DNA of 16,065 nucleotides from Bacilli bacterium (GCA_017411235.1 JAFPMR010000179.1:1-16065), one strand, 5' to 3'. Shown: positions 1 through 7,486, counted from the stretch's first letter. Notes: generated by a model not told the origin, from the letters alone. Made by a program: numbers and translations.

Positions 1-1
1 G

Positions 2-655
2 TATGCTTATGTAGATGGCAATACAATTTTCTATACAACTAAAGGTGTGGAAGCATCTAAGATGAGTAACGAAGAAAGATTGTCTTATGTTTATGATTAT
101 TTAGTTAAGAATGGTAAAACTGAGGCGTCAACTTTAACTGCCGGATATGGATCTAATAATTGTCTAAATCAATTTGCTATAGATCCTAGTGGCACTATTT
201 ATAGTTATAGTAATGTTTGTAGTGTTACTAGCGTTAATAGAGATTTATTCTCTGAAGTTAATACTCAATATTTTAATGATGAATTAATTGATACTAGTGT
301 TAATTTCACAAATAGTGAAGGCAAGTTATGTATTGTTAGTGAAAATGACTATATTTGTGGTCAAGAGTTAAATAGTGAGTTAGTAAGTGGTAAACTTGAA
401 CCTAAATTTACTATTGTTAAAGTTACTAAAGAAGAAGGTACTATAGTTATTTATGATAAAGGTTATTTAATGGATACTAGAAGTACTATTATTAACCCAG
501 ATGATGGATATGATAAATATTACTTACATTCAACTGATAGTACTGAATACTATTATGAATTAAAGAACGCTGATAATCTAACGTTTAAACATACATTTAC
601 TTCTAGCGATAGAGTTAATTATTATTATGTTTCTTCAGAATTAGTAAAAGAATAA
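2..655 (+). CDS. 3' end of unrecognised, probably exported protein (5' truncated)
   Basis: The reading frame is open to the left edge of the window (it reads YAYVDGNTIF before the GTG at 47), so the gene starts outside and the GTG is not a real start. About 217 residues are visible. They are rich in Tyr, Ser, Thr, Asn and Asp with short alternating hydrophobic stretches, which suggests a beta-rich domain. Four cysteines fall in two pairs (NNCLNQ and SNVCSV; KLCIV and YICGQ), which fits an oxidised extracellular domain. There is no membrane segment in the visible part; any signal peptide or anchor would lie upstream. I recognise no family. The TAA stop is inside the ascending arm of the terminator hairpin that follows. 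An exported location is inferred from composition and from neighbouring anchored proteins. Confidence 0.75.
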   Translation, partial: YAYVDGNTIFYTTKGVEASKMSNEERLSYVYDYLVKNGKTEASTLTAGYGSNNCLNQFAIDPSGTIYSYSNVCSVTSVNRDLFSEVNTQYFNDELIDTSVNFTNSEGKLCIVSENDYICGQELNSELVSGKLEPKFTIVKVTKEEGTIVIYDKGYLMDTRSTIINPDDGYDKYYLHSTDSTEYYYELKNADNLTFKHTFTSSDRVNYYYVSSELVKE

Positions 656-675
656 CTATTTGTTATTCTTTTTTT
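646..675 (+). terminator. Intrinsic terminator of the first gene
   Basis: An 11-bp perfect stem (AAAAGAATAAC, 646-656, with GTTATTCTTTT, 662-672) closes a TATTT loop and runs into seven T's (669-675). The stop codon of the upstream gene (653-655) is part of the stem. Confidence 0.85.
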
Positions 676-684
676 ATGATAGAA

Positions 685-690
685 TATAAT
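685..690 (+). promoter_or_regulatory. Promoter -10 for the NlpC/P60 operon
   Basis: A perfect TATAAT lies 10 bases after the terminator T-run. No good -35 is visible. The predicted start is near 697, giving a leader of only about 14 nt, so the SD (GGGTGAT, 700-706) is almost at the 5' end of the message. Confidence 0.55.
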
Positions 691-710
691 AGTATAGTAG
701 GGTGATAGAC

Positions 711-2150
711 ATGAATGATTTTGAGATGCCAAAATTAAAAGTAAAATTGTCCAAATTCGAAATAGATGATTTAAGGAAACAAAAGAAAACTAAGAAGATT
801 GTTATCTTTTCTGTTTTAGTAATTCTTTTAGTAGTAGGTGGATTAATTTTTGGTATCGCTTCATTAAAAAAAGAGAGTGTAGTTCTCTTTAATGAGACTA
901 GCATTGCTTCTATAGATGTTTTATCTTACAAACAAGAAGACGATATTATAAATATATCTTTAAAGGCTTCTAATGACCAAGAATTTTGTACATATTCTTT
1001 AGAAGAAGTTGATAAAGAATCCTTAAGTTTTGAAAAAATAGTAGATGGATATTGTAATGTTACTGTTCCATTTAAAAAGACTTTTATTTATTTTAAGAAT
1101 AAAAGCGGAATTATAAGTGAACCTTTAGAACTTGATAATTATGTAGTAGATTTTAAGATGGATGAAAAATATTATCTTCCATTAGGAAAAGAAGGTACAA
1201 TCTTAAAAGATATGATTGTAGTTGGTAATCCTACTATAGAAGTAGAATCAAGTACGGAAGCTATTAATTTAAATGGATTTGAGTATTTATCAAATACTAA
1301 TGGAAAAACTACTATTACAGTTAAAAATGGTACTCTTCAATCTAAGAGTGCTGAGGTTACTGTAACAAGTACAATAGTTGAAATGCCAAAAGAATTTAAT
1401 GCTAAGAAGAGTTATTTAGCATGTGAACAATTTACTGAGGAAGAAGCTCAATTATTAGATGAAATATTAGCTTATAGGATTGCACAAGCTGGATATGGTA
1501 CTAGAGCAGGAGCAGTTGCTGCTGCAAGGTTCTTAACATTAGAGTTCCCATATAAGATTTCTTACTATTTTGAAAATGGTAGATTAAATGGTACTGGTAC
1601 TCACTATGTAGATGGTGAAGGAAGATATTATCATCAAGGATTATATTTAAGTAAGAGTAAATATGATCAATTAGTACCTGGTGCTAAATTACAAGGACCA
1701 CAAATGTGGGGCTGTAAGATGAAGAGTTACGAAGATGATAGAGTTAACGGATATATACCTGGCGGTAAGTATCCTAATGGATTAGATTGTTCTGGTTTTG
1801 TTTCATGGACTTTATATAATGGTGGATTTGATGTTGGTGATGGTGGAGCTGGAGAATCTCCATACATTGATGGTCAAATGACTGATACAGGTAAATATAT
1901 GAGACTAACTCAAGGAATGATTGATAGAGGAGAAGTTAGAGTAGGAGACCTACTTAATATCTATGGTCATATAGCAATTATTGCTGGAGATGATGGTGAA
2001 AACTTCTATGTAGCTGAATCCTTAAATAATTACAAAGGTGTTATTTTAAAGAAATATTCTAAGAAGAAAGTTATTCAATCTTTCCCTTACGTAGTATTAA
2101 TGGATGAGGTATATAAGAGTGATGGTAATTTAACTAATATGTGGTATTAG
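711..2150 (+). CDS. Membrane-anchored NlpC/P60 family cell-wall peptidase
   Basis: The predicted 479-residue protein has a charged cytoplasmic N-terminus (1-28), one membrane segment (about 29-51, IVIFSVLVILLVVGG) and a long outside portion. Residues about 150-225 look like a beta-sandwich, bacterial Ig-like stalk. The C-terminal third carries the NlpC/P60 signature: LDCSGFVSW with the nucleophile Cys360, then VGDLLNIYGHIAIIAG with the catalytic His420. The family cleaves peptide bonds in peptidoglycan stems, typically gamma-D-Glu-diaminoacid bonds. I chose ATG 711 because GGGTGAT (700-706) sits four bases upstream; the in-frame GTG at 702 lies within that SD. Four further cysteines outside the active site may form disulfides. 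The stop overlaps the SD of the next gene, so translation is likely coupled. Family assignment is firm; the exact bond cut is not visible. Confidence 0.88.
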   Translation: MNDFEMPKLKVKLSKFEIDDLRKQKKTKKIVIFSVLVILLVVGGLIFGIASLKKESVVLFNETSIASIDVLSYKQEDDIINISLKASNDQEFCTYSLEEVDKESLSFEKIVDGYCNVTVPFKKTFIYFKNKSGIISEPLELDNYVVDFKMDEKYYLPLGKEGTILKDMIVVGNPTIEVESSTEAINLNGFEYLSNTNGKTTITVKNGTLQSKSAEVTVTSTIVEMPKEFNAKKSYLACEQFTEEEAQLLDEILAYRIAQAGYGTRAGAVAAARFLTLEFPYKISYYFENGRLNGTGTHYVDGEGRYYHQGLYLSKSKYDQLVPGAKLQGPQMWGCKMKSYEDDRVNGYIPGGKYPNGLDCSGFVSWTLYNGGFDVGDGGAGESPYIDGQMTDTGKYMRLTQGMIDRGEVRVGDLLNIYGHIAIIAGDDGENFYVAESLNNYKGVILKKYSKKKVIQSFPYVVLMDEVYKSDGNLTNMWY

Positions 2151-2158
2151 GAGGGTTT

Positions 2159-2902
2159 ATGGATCGAAAGATACTATTAAAAAAGATACTTGAATATTTT
2201 AAAGTAAAAGATATTCCTGATAATCTTAATGAGATGAAAAAAATATATAAAGATCTTGTTCTTTCTTTAGAAGATTATGATATCCCAGAAGATATTTTAT
2301 TAGTAGAAGATAGATATTTAAGATTAGAATTAATCAACAAGAAATTAACTGATGGAGAAAAATATAATCCTATTAATGTTAATCTTGATGGTAATTATGA
2401 ACATGGAAATATTGTAGCTTTATGGCAAGGAGATATTTCTAGTATTTATGCAGATGTTTTGATTAATCCAGTTAATAGTAATTTTGATTTAGATAAAAGT
2501 AATAAACTTTATTTAAATGCTGGTATGAGACTTCGTAAGAAGTGTTTAGATTTAATAAAAGATAAGAAATTAAATCCAACTGAAATACTTATTACAAGAG
2601 CTTATAACTTGATTAGTGATTTTATTATTCATGTTGTACTTCCTAGTGATGATAATTATGATGTTGAACTAGCAATGTGTTATTTTAATGTACTTGAATG
2701 TGCTAATAATAATATTGCTAAAACAGTTGTTTTAAGAGACATTAGTAATAACAATAGTAAAGAAGTATTAGTTAAAGAAATTATGAAATATTTAGATAAA
2801 GATAATTGCCATTTAGAAAAGGTAATTATTGCAGCTGAAAAAGATGAAGATTTTGAAGAATATTTAAATATTTTAGAAAAATATAAAGAGACTACTGTGT
2901 AG
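2159..2902 (+). CDS. Degenerate macro-domain protein (Zn-macro/ADP-ribosylhydrolase-like)
   Basis: The predicted protein has 247 residues. The start is ATG 2159, with AGGAGGG (2149-2155) three bases upstream and overlapping the TAG of the peptidase gene; the GTG at 2141 has no SD. Residues 1-70 are helical and resemble the N-terminal region that precedes the macro domain in the SAV0325-type protein-ADP-ribose hydrolases. From about 86 the macro pattern appears: LWQGDIS (88-94), DVLINPVNS (99-107), NAGMRLRKKC (120-129), PTEILITRAYNL (140-151), and a strand IIHVVLP (157-162). In active zinc-type enzymes the stretch after the NAANS loop contains Cys and His zinc ligands; here it is shortened to NFDLDKSNKLYL and holds none. 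I infer a macro fold that may bind ADP-ribose or a related ligand but has probably lost hydrolase activity. A divergent unrelated Rossmann-like fold is the alternative. Confidence 0.6.
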   Translation: MDRKILLKKILEYFKVKDIPDNLNEMKKIYKDLVLSLEDYDIPEDILLVEDRYLRLELINKKLTDGEKYNPINVNLDGNYEHGNIVALWQGDISSIYADVLINPVNSNFDLDKSNKLYLNAGMRLRKKCLDLIKDKKLNPTEILITRAYNLISDFIIHVVLPSDDNYDVELAMCYFNVLECANNNIAKTVVLRDISNNNSKEVLVKEIMKYLDKDNCHLEKVIIAAEKDEDFEEYLNILEKYKETTV

Positions 2903-2912
2903 TCTCTTTTTT
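2885..2912 (+). terminator. Terminator between convergent genes
   Basis: An 11-bp stem (2885-2895 AAAGAGACTAC with 2899-2909) closes a TGT loop and leads to six T's (2907-2912). It contains the TAG of the macro-domain gene, and its T-run touches the stop of the minus-strand gene. In the minus direction the stem is followed only by TTTATAT, so it would act there weakly at best. Confidence 0.85.
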
Positions 2913-3876
2913 AATATTCAAAATAATTTAACATATTTGGATTATCACATTCAATTCCTGTAGCATAGTCATCATTAGGTATTATTTTTTTTAAACTGTT
3001 GAATTCTTTTCCGTTATATAAGACTTCATTAACTCCTTTGATAATTTCTATTGCTTTTAATACACTTTTATTAAATAAACTATCAAATGAATCGTTGTAT
3101 TTCTTTTCTTTAAAACATGGATGATTCCATTCTTTATGCTCATTGTTTAACCAGTCAATATTAGGTTTTAATAAATGAGTGCTATAAGATGACATATAAC
3201 CATATTTATGTTTTGTTATAGTATCTATAAATAGGTAGATAGCTCTTTTTATGCCAAATCTGTCATTTACTACAACAGAGTTTATAAAACGACATCCTTT
3301 TATGCTTTTTTGCATTTCTATACCAATGTTTTTATCACTATATGTTTTTTCATAAACTTGGTTTATTAATTCAATTAATTCGTTACTTAGTTTAGTCTTT
3401 TTAAGTATTTCTTTATTTAGATTACATTTATTATATTTTCTATGAAAATACTTTTCATAGTATATAGCATCTAAATCTTTTTCTATATGGTTATGTTCGC
3501 CTTTGTATTTATGAGTCCATTTTTCATTTTTTCTGTAAACCCCAGTTTTATAAATAATGTATGGATGACATACTGTATCAAGTGAATAATGGGTGATAAT
3601 TCCATATAAGAAAGCTATTATTTCGTGATTGTTTTCTAACTTATTTTTCTTTATTTCTTTGATTATATTAAAGATAAATTCTTGTGTATTATGATGATGT
3701 GCATAATGACCTAATTTGCTGGCTTTTTTGTTGAAAAGATTATAAAAAAGTAAGTCATGACTTTGAGTAAAAGTATTATATGTATTTTTATAATCCTTGA
3801 TATAATCTTGTTCTTTTTTAGATAATTTTGTATATACATTTTCTGAATGAACAAAATGAGTTGTTATAGATGGCAT
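2911..3876 (-). CDS. Zinc-dependent phospholipase C family protein
   Basis: The 321-residue protein has the metal-ligand order of the zinc-dependent phospholipase C / S1-P1 type fold: His7 (ITTHF), a His40-Asp41 pair, His57 with the cluster His60-62 (GHYAHHH), His96xxxAsp100 (THYSLD), His104 (CHPY) and His128xxxGlu132 (EHNHIE). The HxxxD and HxxxE pairs are the typical tri-zinc ligands. Unlike secreted B. cereus PLC it has no signal peptide and starts directly with MPSITTH, as do many short Firmicutes members of the family, so it is probably cytoplasmic and its substrate is open. The C-terminal 150 residues are Lys/Asn-rich and not informative. The start is supported by GGAAGGTGAT just upstream. 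It is transcribed divergently from the Abi-like gene. Fold assignment is fairly sure; lipase activity is not. Confidence 0.78.
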   Translation of the reverse strand: MPSITTHFVHSENVYTKLSKKEQDYIKDYKNTYNTFTQSHDLLFYNLFNKKASKLGHYAHHHNTQEFIFNIIKEIKKNKLENNHEIIAFLYGIITHYSLDTVCHPYIIYKTGVYRKNEKWTHKYKGEHNHIEKDLDAIYYEKYFHRKYNKCNLNKEILKKTKLSNELIELINQVYEKTYSDKNIGIEMQKSIKGCRFINSVVVNDRFGIKRAIYLFIDTITKHKYGYMSSYSTHLLKPNIDWLNNEHKEWNHPCFKEKKYNDSFDSLFNKSVLKAIEIIKGVNEVLYNGKEFNSLKKIIPNDDYATGIECDNPNMLNYFEY

Positions 3877-3896
3877 AAAATATCACCTTCCTTAAC

Positions 3897-3905
3897 ATTA
3901 TATCA
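3897..3905 (-). promoter_or_regulatory. Extended -10 promoter for the phospholipase-like gene
   Basis: On the minus strand the sequence reads TGATATAAT (TGn plus a perfect TATAAT), followed by the SD AAGGAAGGTGAT and the ATG at 3876. No clear -35 is visible. The predicted leader is about 14 nt. Confidence 0.6.
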
Positions 3906-3936
3906 TGTAATATTTATTTATTTCACTTATTTATTG

Positions 3937-3945
3937 TGTTATAAT
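3937..3945 (+). promoter_or_regulatory. Extended -10 promoter for the Abi-HtrA operon
   Basis: TGTTATAAT is a perfect extended -10. It stands back-to-back with the minus-strand promoter about 30 bp away, so the 97-bp gap holds two divergent promoters. The predicted leader to ATG 3974 is about 22 nt and leaves no room for an upstream structured RNA. Confidence 0.62.
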
Positions 3946-3973
3946 AAACTCGAATAATAGGGTGTGATGCTAG

Positions 3974-4918
3974 ATGATCAAAACGTTTAAAACTATTGAT
4001 GAGCAAATAGAAATCCTTAAAAGTAAAGGTCTTGAGTTCAATGACCTTGATTACGCAAAGGACGTTCTTTTGCGTGAGAATTATTTCTTTTTAAGTGGTT
4101 ATAGGCATCTATTCCTTAAGTCACCTAAAGATAGAATGTTCTTACCGGGGACTACATTTGAAGAATTATATGCAATGTTTAATTTTGATAGACAAATAAG
4201 AAATATATTCTTTAAGAATATTCTTATTGTAGAAAATAATGCTAAGAGTATATTCTCTTATCAAATATCTAGAAAATATGGTATTAAGGAAAAGGATTAT
4301 TTAAATCCTCATAATTTTGATAAAAGTGGAGATAAAGCAAGACAAGTAAATGATTTGTTGAAGAAGATTAAGAGACAAATTAGAGTTAATGGTGGTCAAC
4401 ACTCAGCAACAATGCACTACATAAGTAATTATGGTTATGTTCCTTTCTGGGTAGTTGTTAAAGTTTTATCATTTGGTCTTATTTCTGAATTATATACAAT
4501 AATGAAGAATGAAGATCAAAAGGATATAGCTAAGGTATATGGTATAGATGTTGAAGACTTAATGGTTTATATGCCAATACTTGCTAACTTCCGTAATCTA
4601 TGTGCTCATGAAGATATAATGTATGATCATAAGACACAAAGAAGAATAGATGATAATCAATATCATTCATATTTGGAGATTCCATTAATGGATGGGGAAT
4701 ATATATATGGTAAAGATGATTTATTTGCTTTAGTAATTATCTTAAAGAGATTATTAAGAGAAGAAGATTTTACTTTATTAATTAATGAATTATCATATGA
4801 ATTAGATATATTAGGAGGTAAAATTCATACTATCGAAATAGATAAAGTATTAGATAGAATGGGATTCCCTTCAAATTATAGAAAGATTGCGAGGATAGAT
4901 GAATATGGAAGTCAATAG
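3974..4918 (+). CDS. Abi_2/AbiF-like abortive-infection HEPN protein
   Basis: The 314-residue protein matches the Abi_2 (AbiD/AbiF) family pattern: an N-terminal TFKTIDEQIEILKSKGL segment, LLRENYFFLSGYRHLF, FEELYAMFNFDRQIRNIFFKNILIVENNAKSIFSY, YVPFWVVVKVLSFGLISELYTIM, then FRNLCAHEDIMYDH. The last segment holds the RxxxxH motif of HEPN ribonucleases, Arg207-Asn-Leu-Cys-Ala-His212, so the catalytic site looks intact. Family members act in phage abortive infection, and some are reported as RNA-partnered toxins related to the ancestors of Cas13. The SD-like AGGGTG (3959-3964) lies upstream of ATG 3974. The C-terminal 70 residues are less conserved in type. The end overlaps the HtrA gene by 20 bases, so the two are co-translated. 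A defence role here is inference; no other defence gene, integrase or repeat is nearby and base composition is like its neighbours. Confidence 0.82.
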   Translation: MIKTFKTIDEQIEILKSKGLEFNDLDYAKDVLLRENYFFLSGYRHLFLKSPKDRMFLPGTTFEELYAMFNFDRQIRNIFFKNILIVENNAKSIFSYQISRKYGIKEKDYLNPHNFDKSGDKARQVNDLLKKIKRQIRVNGGQHSATMHYISNYGYVPFWVVVKVLSFGLISELYTIMKNEDQKDIAKVYGIDVEDLMVYMPILANFRNLCAHEDIMYDHKTQRRIDDNQYHSYLEIPLMDGEYIYGKDDLFALVIILKRLLREEDFTLLINELSYELDILGGKIHTIEIDKVLDRMGFPSNYRKIARIDEYGSQ

Positions 4919-6065
4919 TTATGTTCAAAATCCTGATGGAACAACACAGGTCATTGTTCAAAAGAAACGCGTGTCTTTGAAACTTTCAGTAGTTATTATA
5001 ATAGCTATGGTTTTGTCTGTTTTAGCAGGAGCTGCTGGTATTCTAATTTTATTAAAAGTGAATCCTAATTTTGCTAGGAATTCTGTTACTAATATTAATA
5101 GAAGTGAGGAAGTAGTTACTGTAACAGATAAAGGAATTGCTGATGGTGTTCAAAATATTTATGATTCAGTAGTTATTGTAAGAACTTATACAAGAGATAC
5201 CTTGGTAGCTACTGGTACTGGATTTATCTATAAGCAAGATGGAGATAAGTATTATCTATTAACTAACTATCATGTTATTTCTGGAGGAGATAACGTAGGT
5301 GTTCAATTCACCAATGGTGAAGAATACAAAGTAGAAGTTAAAGGTGGAGATAAATACGCAGATATAGCTGTATTAGTATACTCTGGATCACTTGAATTAA
5401 AAGTTGCTAAAATTGGTTCAAGTGACGATATGAGAGTTGGAGATACTGTGTTTGCTATTGGTGCTCCATTAGATAGTGAAGTTTATTCTTGGAGTGTTAC
5501 TAGAGGTGTTTTATCTGGTAAAGATAGATTAGTAGAAGTTAGTACAAATAATAATAGTACATCTGACTGGATAATGAAGGTTATGCAAACAGATGCTGCT
5601 ATTAATAGTGGTAACTCAGGTGGACCTTTATGTAATGTTAATGGTGATGTTATAGGTGTTACTAACATGAAACTTGTTAACAGTGGTGTTGAAGGTATGG
5701 GATTTGCTATACCAGTGGAAGATGCTATTAAATTTGCTGATGCACTAGTTAGCGGTGAAGATGTTTCTAGACCTTATATTGGTATTACAATGATAGACGC
5801 TAATAACAGAAGTAATGCTTCTAGATATGGTATTAGTCCTCGTACTGGTGTTATTGTAGAAAATGCCAGTGCTGGTTCTCCTGCAGAAAAAGCTGGTTTA
5901 ACAGCTGGTGATGTTATAATCGGTATTAACGATGATGAAATAGTTAGTGTTGCATCTTTAAGATATACTCTTTATAAATATAAAGCTGGAGATACTATTA
6001 CAGTTAAGTTTATTAGAAGTGGTTCTGAGAAGACTACTAAATTAACTTTAGTTGCAAATAATTAA
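4899..6065 (+). CDS. Membrane-anchored HtrA/DegP-like serine protease with PDZ domain
   Basis: The 388-residue protein has a short cytoplasmic tail, one membrane segment (about 28-52, LSVVIIIAMVLSVLAGAAGIL), a trypsin-like protease domain (about 80-285) and a C-terminal PDZ domain (about 295-386). The catalytic triad is visible: His125 in TNYHVI, Asp155 in KYADIAVL and Ser240 in NSGNSGGPL. The PDZ part is recognised by PYIGITM and by AGSPAEKAGLTAGDVIIGINDDEI. Such proteins degrade or refold damaged envelope proteins on the outer face of the membrane. ATG 4899 (four bases after GAGG 4891-4894) and ATG 4905 are both possible starts; the protein is unaffected beyond two residues. It overlaps the end of the Abi-like gene and has no promoter of its own that I can see. 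The stop lies at the base of the following terminator stem. Confidence 0.93.
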   Translation: MNMEVNSYVQNPDGTTQVIVQKKRVSLKLSVVIIIAMVLSVLAGAAGILILLKVNPNFARNSVTNINRSEEVVTVTDKGIADGVQNIYDSVVIVRTYTRDTLVATGTGFIYKQDGDKYYLLTNYHVISGGDNVGVQFTNGEEYKVEVKGGDKYADIAVLVYSGSLELKVAKIGSSDDMRVGDTVFAIGAPLDSEVYSWSVTRGVLSGKDRLVEVSTNNNSTSDWIMKVMQTDAAINSGNSGGPLCNVNGDVIGVTNMKLVNSGVEGMGFAIPVEDAIKFADALVSGEDVSRPYIGITMIDANNRSNASRYGISPRTGVIVENASAGSPAEKAGLTAGDVIIGINDDEIVSVASLRYTLYKYKAGDTITVKFIRSGSEKTTKLTLVANN

Positions 6066-6094
6066 AAAATCGAATGATATATTCGATTTTTTTT
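6064..6094 (+). terminator. Terminator after the HtrA gene
   Basis: A 12-bp stem (6064-6075 AAAAAATCGAAT with 6081-6092) closes a GATAT loop and continues into T's up to 6094. The HtrA stop codon (6063-6065) is at its base. Confidence 0.88.
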
Positions 6095-6101
6095 ATTGTT
6101 A

Positions 6102-6110
6102 TGTTATAAT
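6102..6110 (+). promoter_or_regulatory. Extended -10 promoter for rimO
   Basis: TGTTATAAT lies only seven bases after the T-run. The position 17 bp upstream of the -10 (TTCGAT, 6082-6087) is the descending arm of the terminator, so the -35 element, if any, is shared with the hairpin. The predicted leader is about 18 nt. Confidence 0.6.
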
Positions 6111-6134
6111 ACTTTTGCATTTGGGGTGATAAAT

Positions 6135-7436
6135 GTGAAAATAGGTTTTATTTCTTTGGGATGTTCTAAGAACTTGGTTGTTACCGAGGAAATGATAGGT
6201 ATGTTTAAAAAACATAATTTTACTATTGTAGATGATCCAGAAGAAGCTGAAATATTATTAATTAATACTTGTGGTTTTATAGAATCTGCTAAAGAAGAAG
6301 GTATTCAAACAATACTAGAAATGGCCGATTATAAGAAGAAAAATTGTAAGTATTTGATAGTTACTGGATGTTTAGTAGAAAGATATATTAAAGAATTAGA
6401 AGAAGAGATTCCAGAAGTAGATTTATTTGTTAAGATTTCTGATTATAATATGTTATGGAATAAAATATCTAATTTAATTAATAAAAAAGAGTCAGAAGAT
6501 CAATTGAATTTTATGGATAGAGTATTAACTACTGGAGATATAATGGCTTATTTGAAGATTGCTGAAGGATGTAGTAATTATTGTACTTATTGTGCTATTC
6601 CATATATTCAAGGTAAGTATATTTCTAGAAAATATGAAGATATAATTGAGGAAGCTAAATCATTAGCTAAAAAAGGTATTCAAGAGTTAGTTGTAATAGC
6701 TCAAGATACTACTAAATATGGAGTAGACTTATATGGTCATAGTAGATTAGCTGAATTACTATCAGATTTAGAAAAAATAGATGGTATTAAATGGATTAGA
6801 TTTTTGTATTCTTATCCCGAAACTATTACTGATGAATTAATCGATGTAGTTAAGAACAGCAAAAAAATATGTCATTATTTTGATTTACCTATTCAACATA
6901 TATCAGATGATGTATTAAAGAGAATGAATAGAAAAAGTGATAAGAAATCTATCTATGATTTAGTTTCTAAATTAAGAAAAGAAATACCTGATGTTATTCT
7001 TAGAACTACTTTAATAGTTGGATTCCCCGGTGAAACAGAGGAAAACTTTAATGAATTATGTGAGTTTGTAGATTCATGTAAGTTTGATAGATTAGGTGCT
7101 TTTTCTTATAGTGCAGAAGATGGTACACCTGCTGCTAAATTCCCTAATCAAATACCTGAAAACATTAAAGAACAAAGAAGAAATAAGATTATGGAAATTC
7201 AACAAAGAGTTAGTTTAGAAAACTTGAAAAAACGTATTGGAAATAAATATACTTGTTTAATAGAAAATATCACTGAAGATGGAGATTATTTAATAGGAAG
7301 AAGCTATATGGATGTCCCTTCTGAAGATGGAGTTATTTATATAGAAAATGATAACGATACAATGATTAATGAATTTGTAGATGTTGTTATTACTGATTCT
7401 TCTGAATATGATTTACTTGGCAAAGTAGATGTATAG
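6135..7436 (+). CDS. rimO: Ribosomal protein S12 methylthiotransferase RimO
   Basis: A radical-SAM methylthiotransferase that adds a methylthio group to a conserved Asp of ribosomal protein S12. The 433 residues match the usual length (about 440). The N-terminal UPF0004 domain has its three cluster cysteines Cys10 (SLGCSKN), Cys46 (NTCGF) and Cys79 (TGCL). The radical-SAM CxxxCxxC is Cys146, Cys150, Cys153 (CSNYCTYC). A C-terminal TRAM domain follows (about 368-433). LGCSKNLVVTEEM and AIPYIQGKYISR favour RimO over MiaB. The start is GTG 6135, four bases after the SD GGGGTGAT (6123-6130); the upstream TTG-initiated extension to 6096 would lie in the promoter. The ATG at 6133 overlaps this GTG out of frame and is closed at once by TGA. 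No terminator directly follows the stop, so its message may run into the RNA region downstream. Confidence 0.95.
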   Translation: MKIGFISLGCSKNLVVTEEMIGMFKKHNFTIVDDPEEAEILLINTCGFIESAKEEGIQTILEMADYKKKNCKYLIVTGCLVERYIKELEEEIPEVDLFVKISDYNMLWNKISNLINKKESEDQLNFMDRVLTTGDIMAYLKIAEGCSNYCTYCAIPYIQGKYISRKYEDIIEEAKSLAKKGIQELVVIAQDTTKYGVDLYGHSRLAELLSDLEKIDGIKWIRFLYSYPETITDELIDVVKNSKKICHYFDLPIQHISDDVLKRMNRKSDKKSIYDLVSKLRKEIPDVILRTTLIVGFPGETEENFNELCEFVDSCKFDRLGAFSYSAEDGTPAAKFPNQIPENIKEQRRNKIMEIQQRVSLENLKKRIGNKYTCLIENITEDGDYLIGRSYMDVPSEDGVIYIENDNDTMINEFVDVVITDSSEYDLLGKVDV

Positions 7437-7471
7437 TGAAGTTATTAATAAGGATATGTAATAAACTATCA

Positions 7472-7480
7472 TGATATAAT
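7472..7480 (+). promoter_or_regulatory. Extended -10 promoter of the candidate small RNA
   Basis: TGATATAAT stands alone in the gap after rimO, with no start codon plus SD downstream of it. The predicted start is near G7487, just where the 5' arm of the folded RNA begins. Confidence 0.5.
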
Positions 7481-7486
7481 ATTATT

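Noticed and set aside
674..904. Minus-strand ORF over the promoter and start of the NlpC/P60 gene
   Set aside because: It covers a terminator, a promoter and a membrane-segment coding region in antisense, has no SD, and shows no family features.
5483..5668. Minus-strand ORF inside the HtrA gene
   Set aside because: It is antisense to the strongly conserved protease core and has no SD.
6096..6134. N-terminal extension of RimO from an upstream TTG
   Set aside because: It would overlap the TGTTATAAT promoter and the SD; GTG 6135 has the correct SD distance and gives the family's usual N-terminus.
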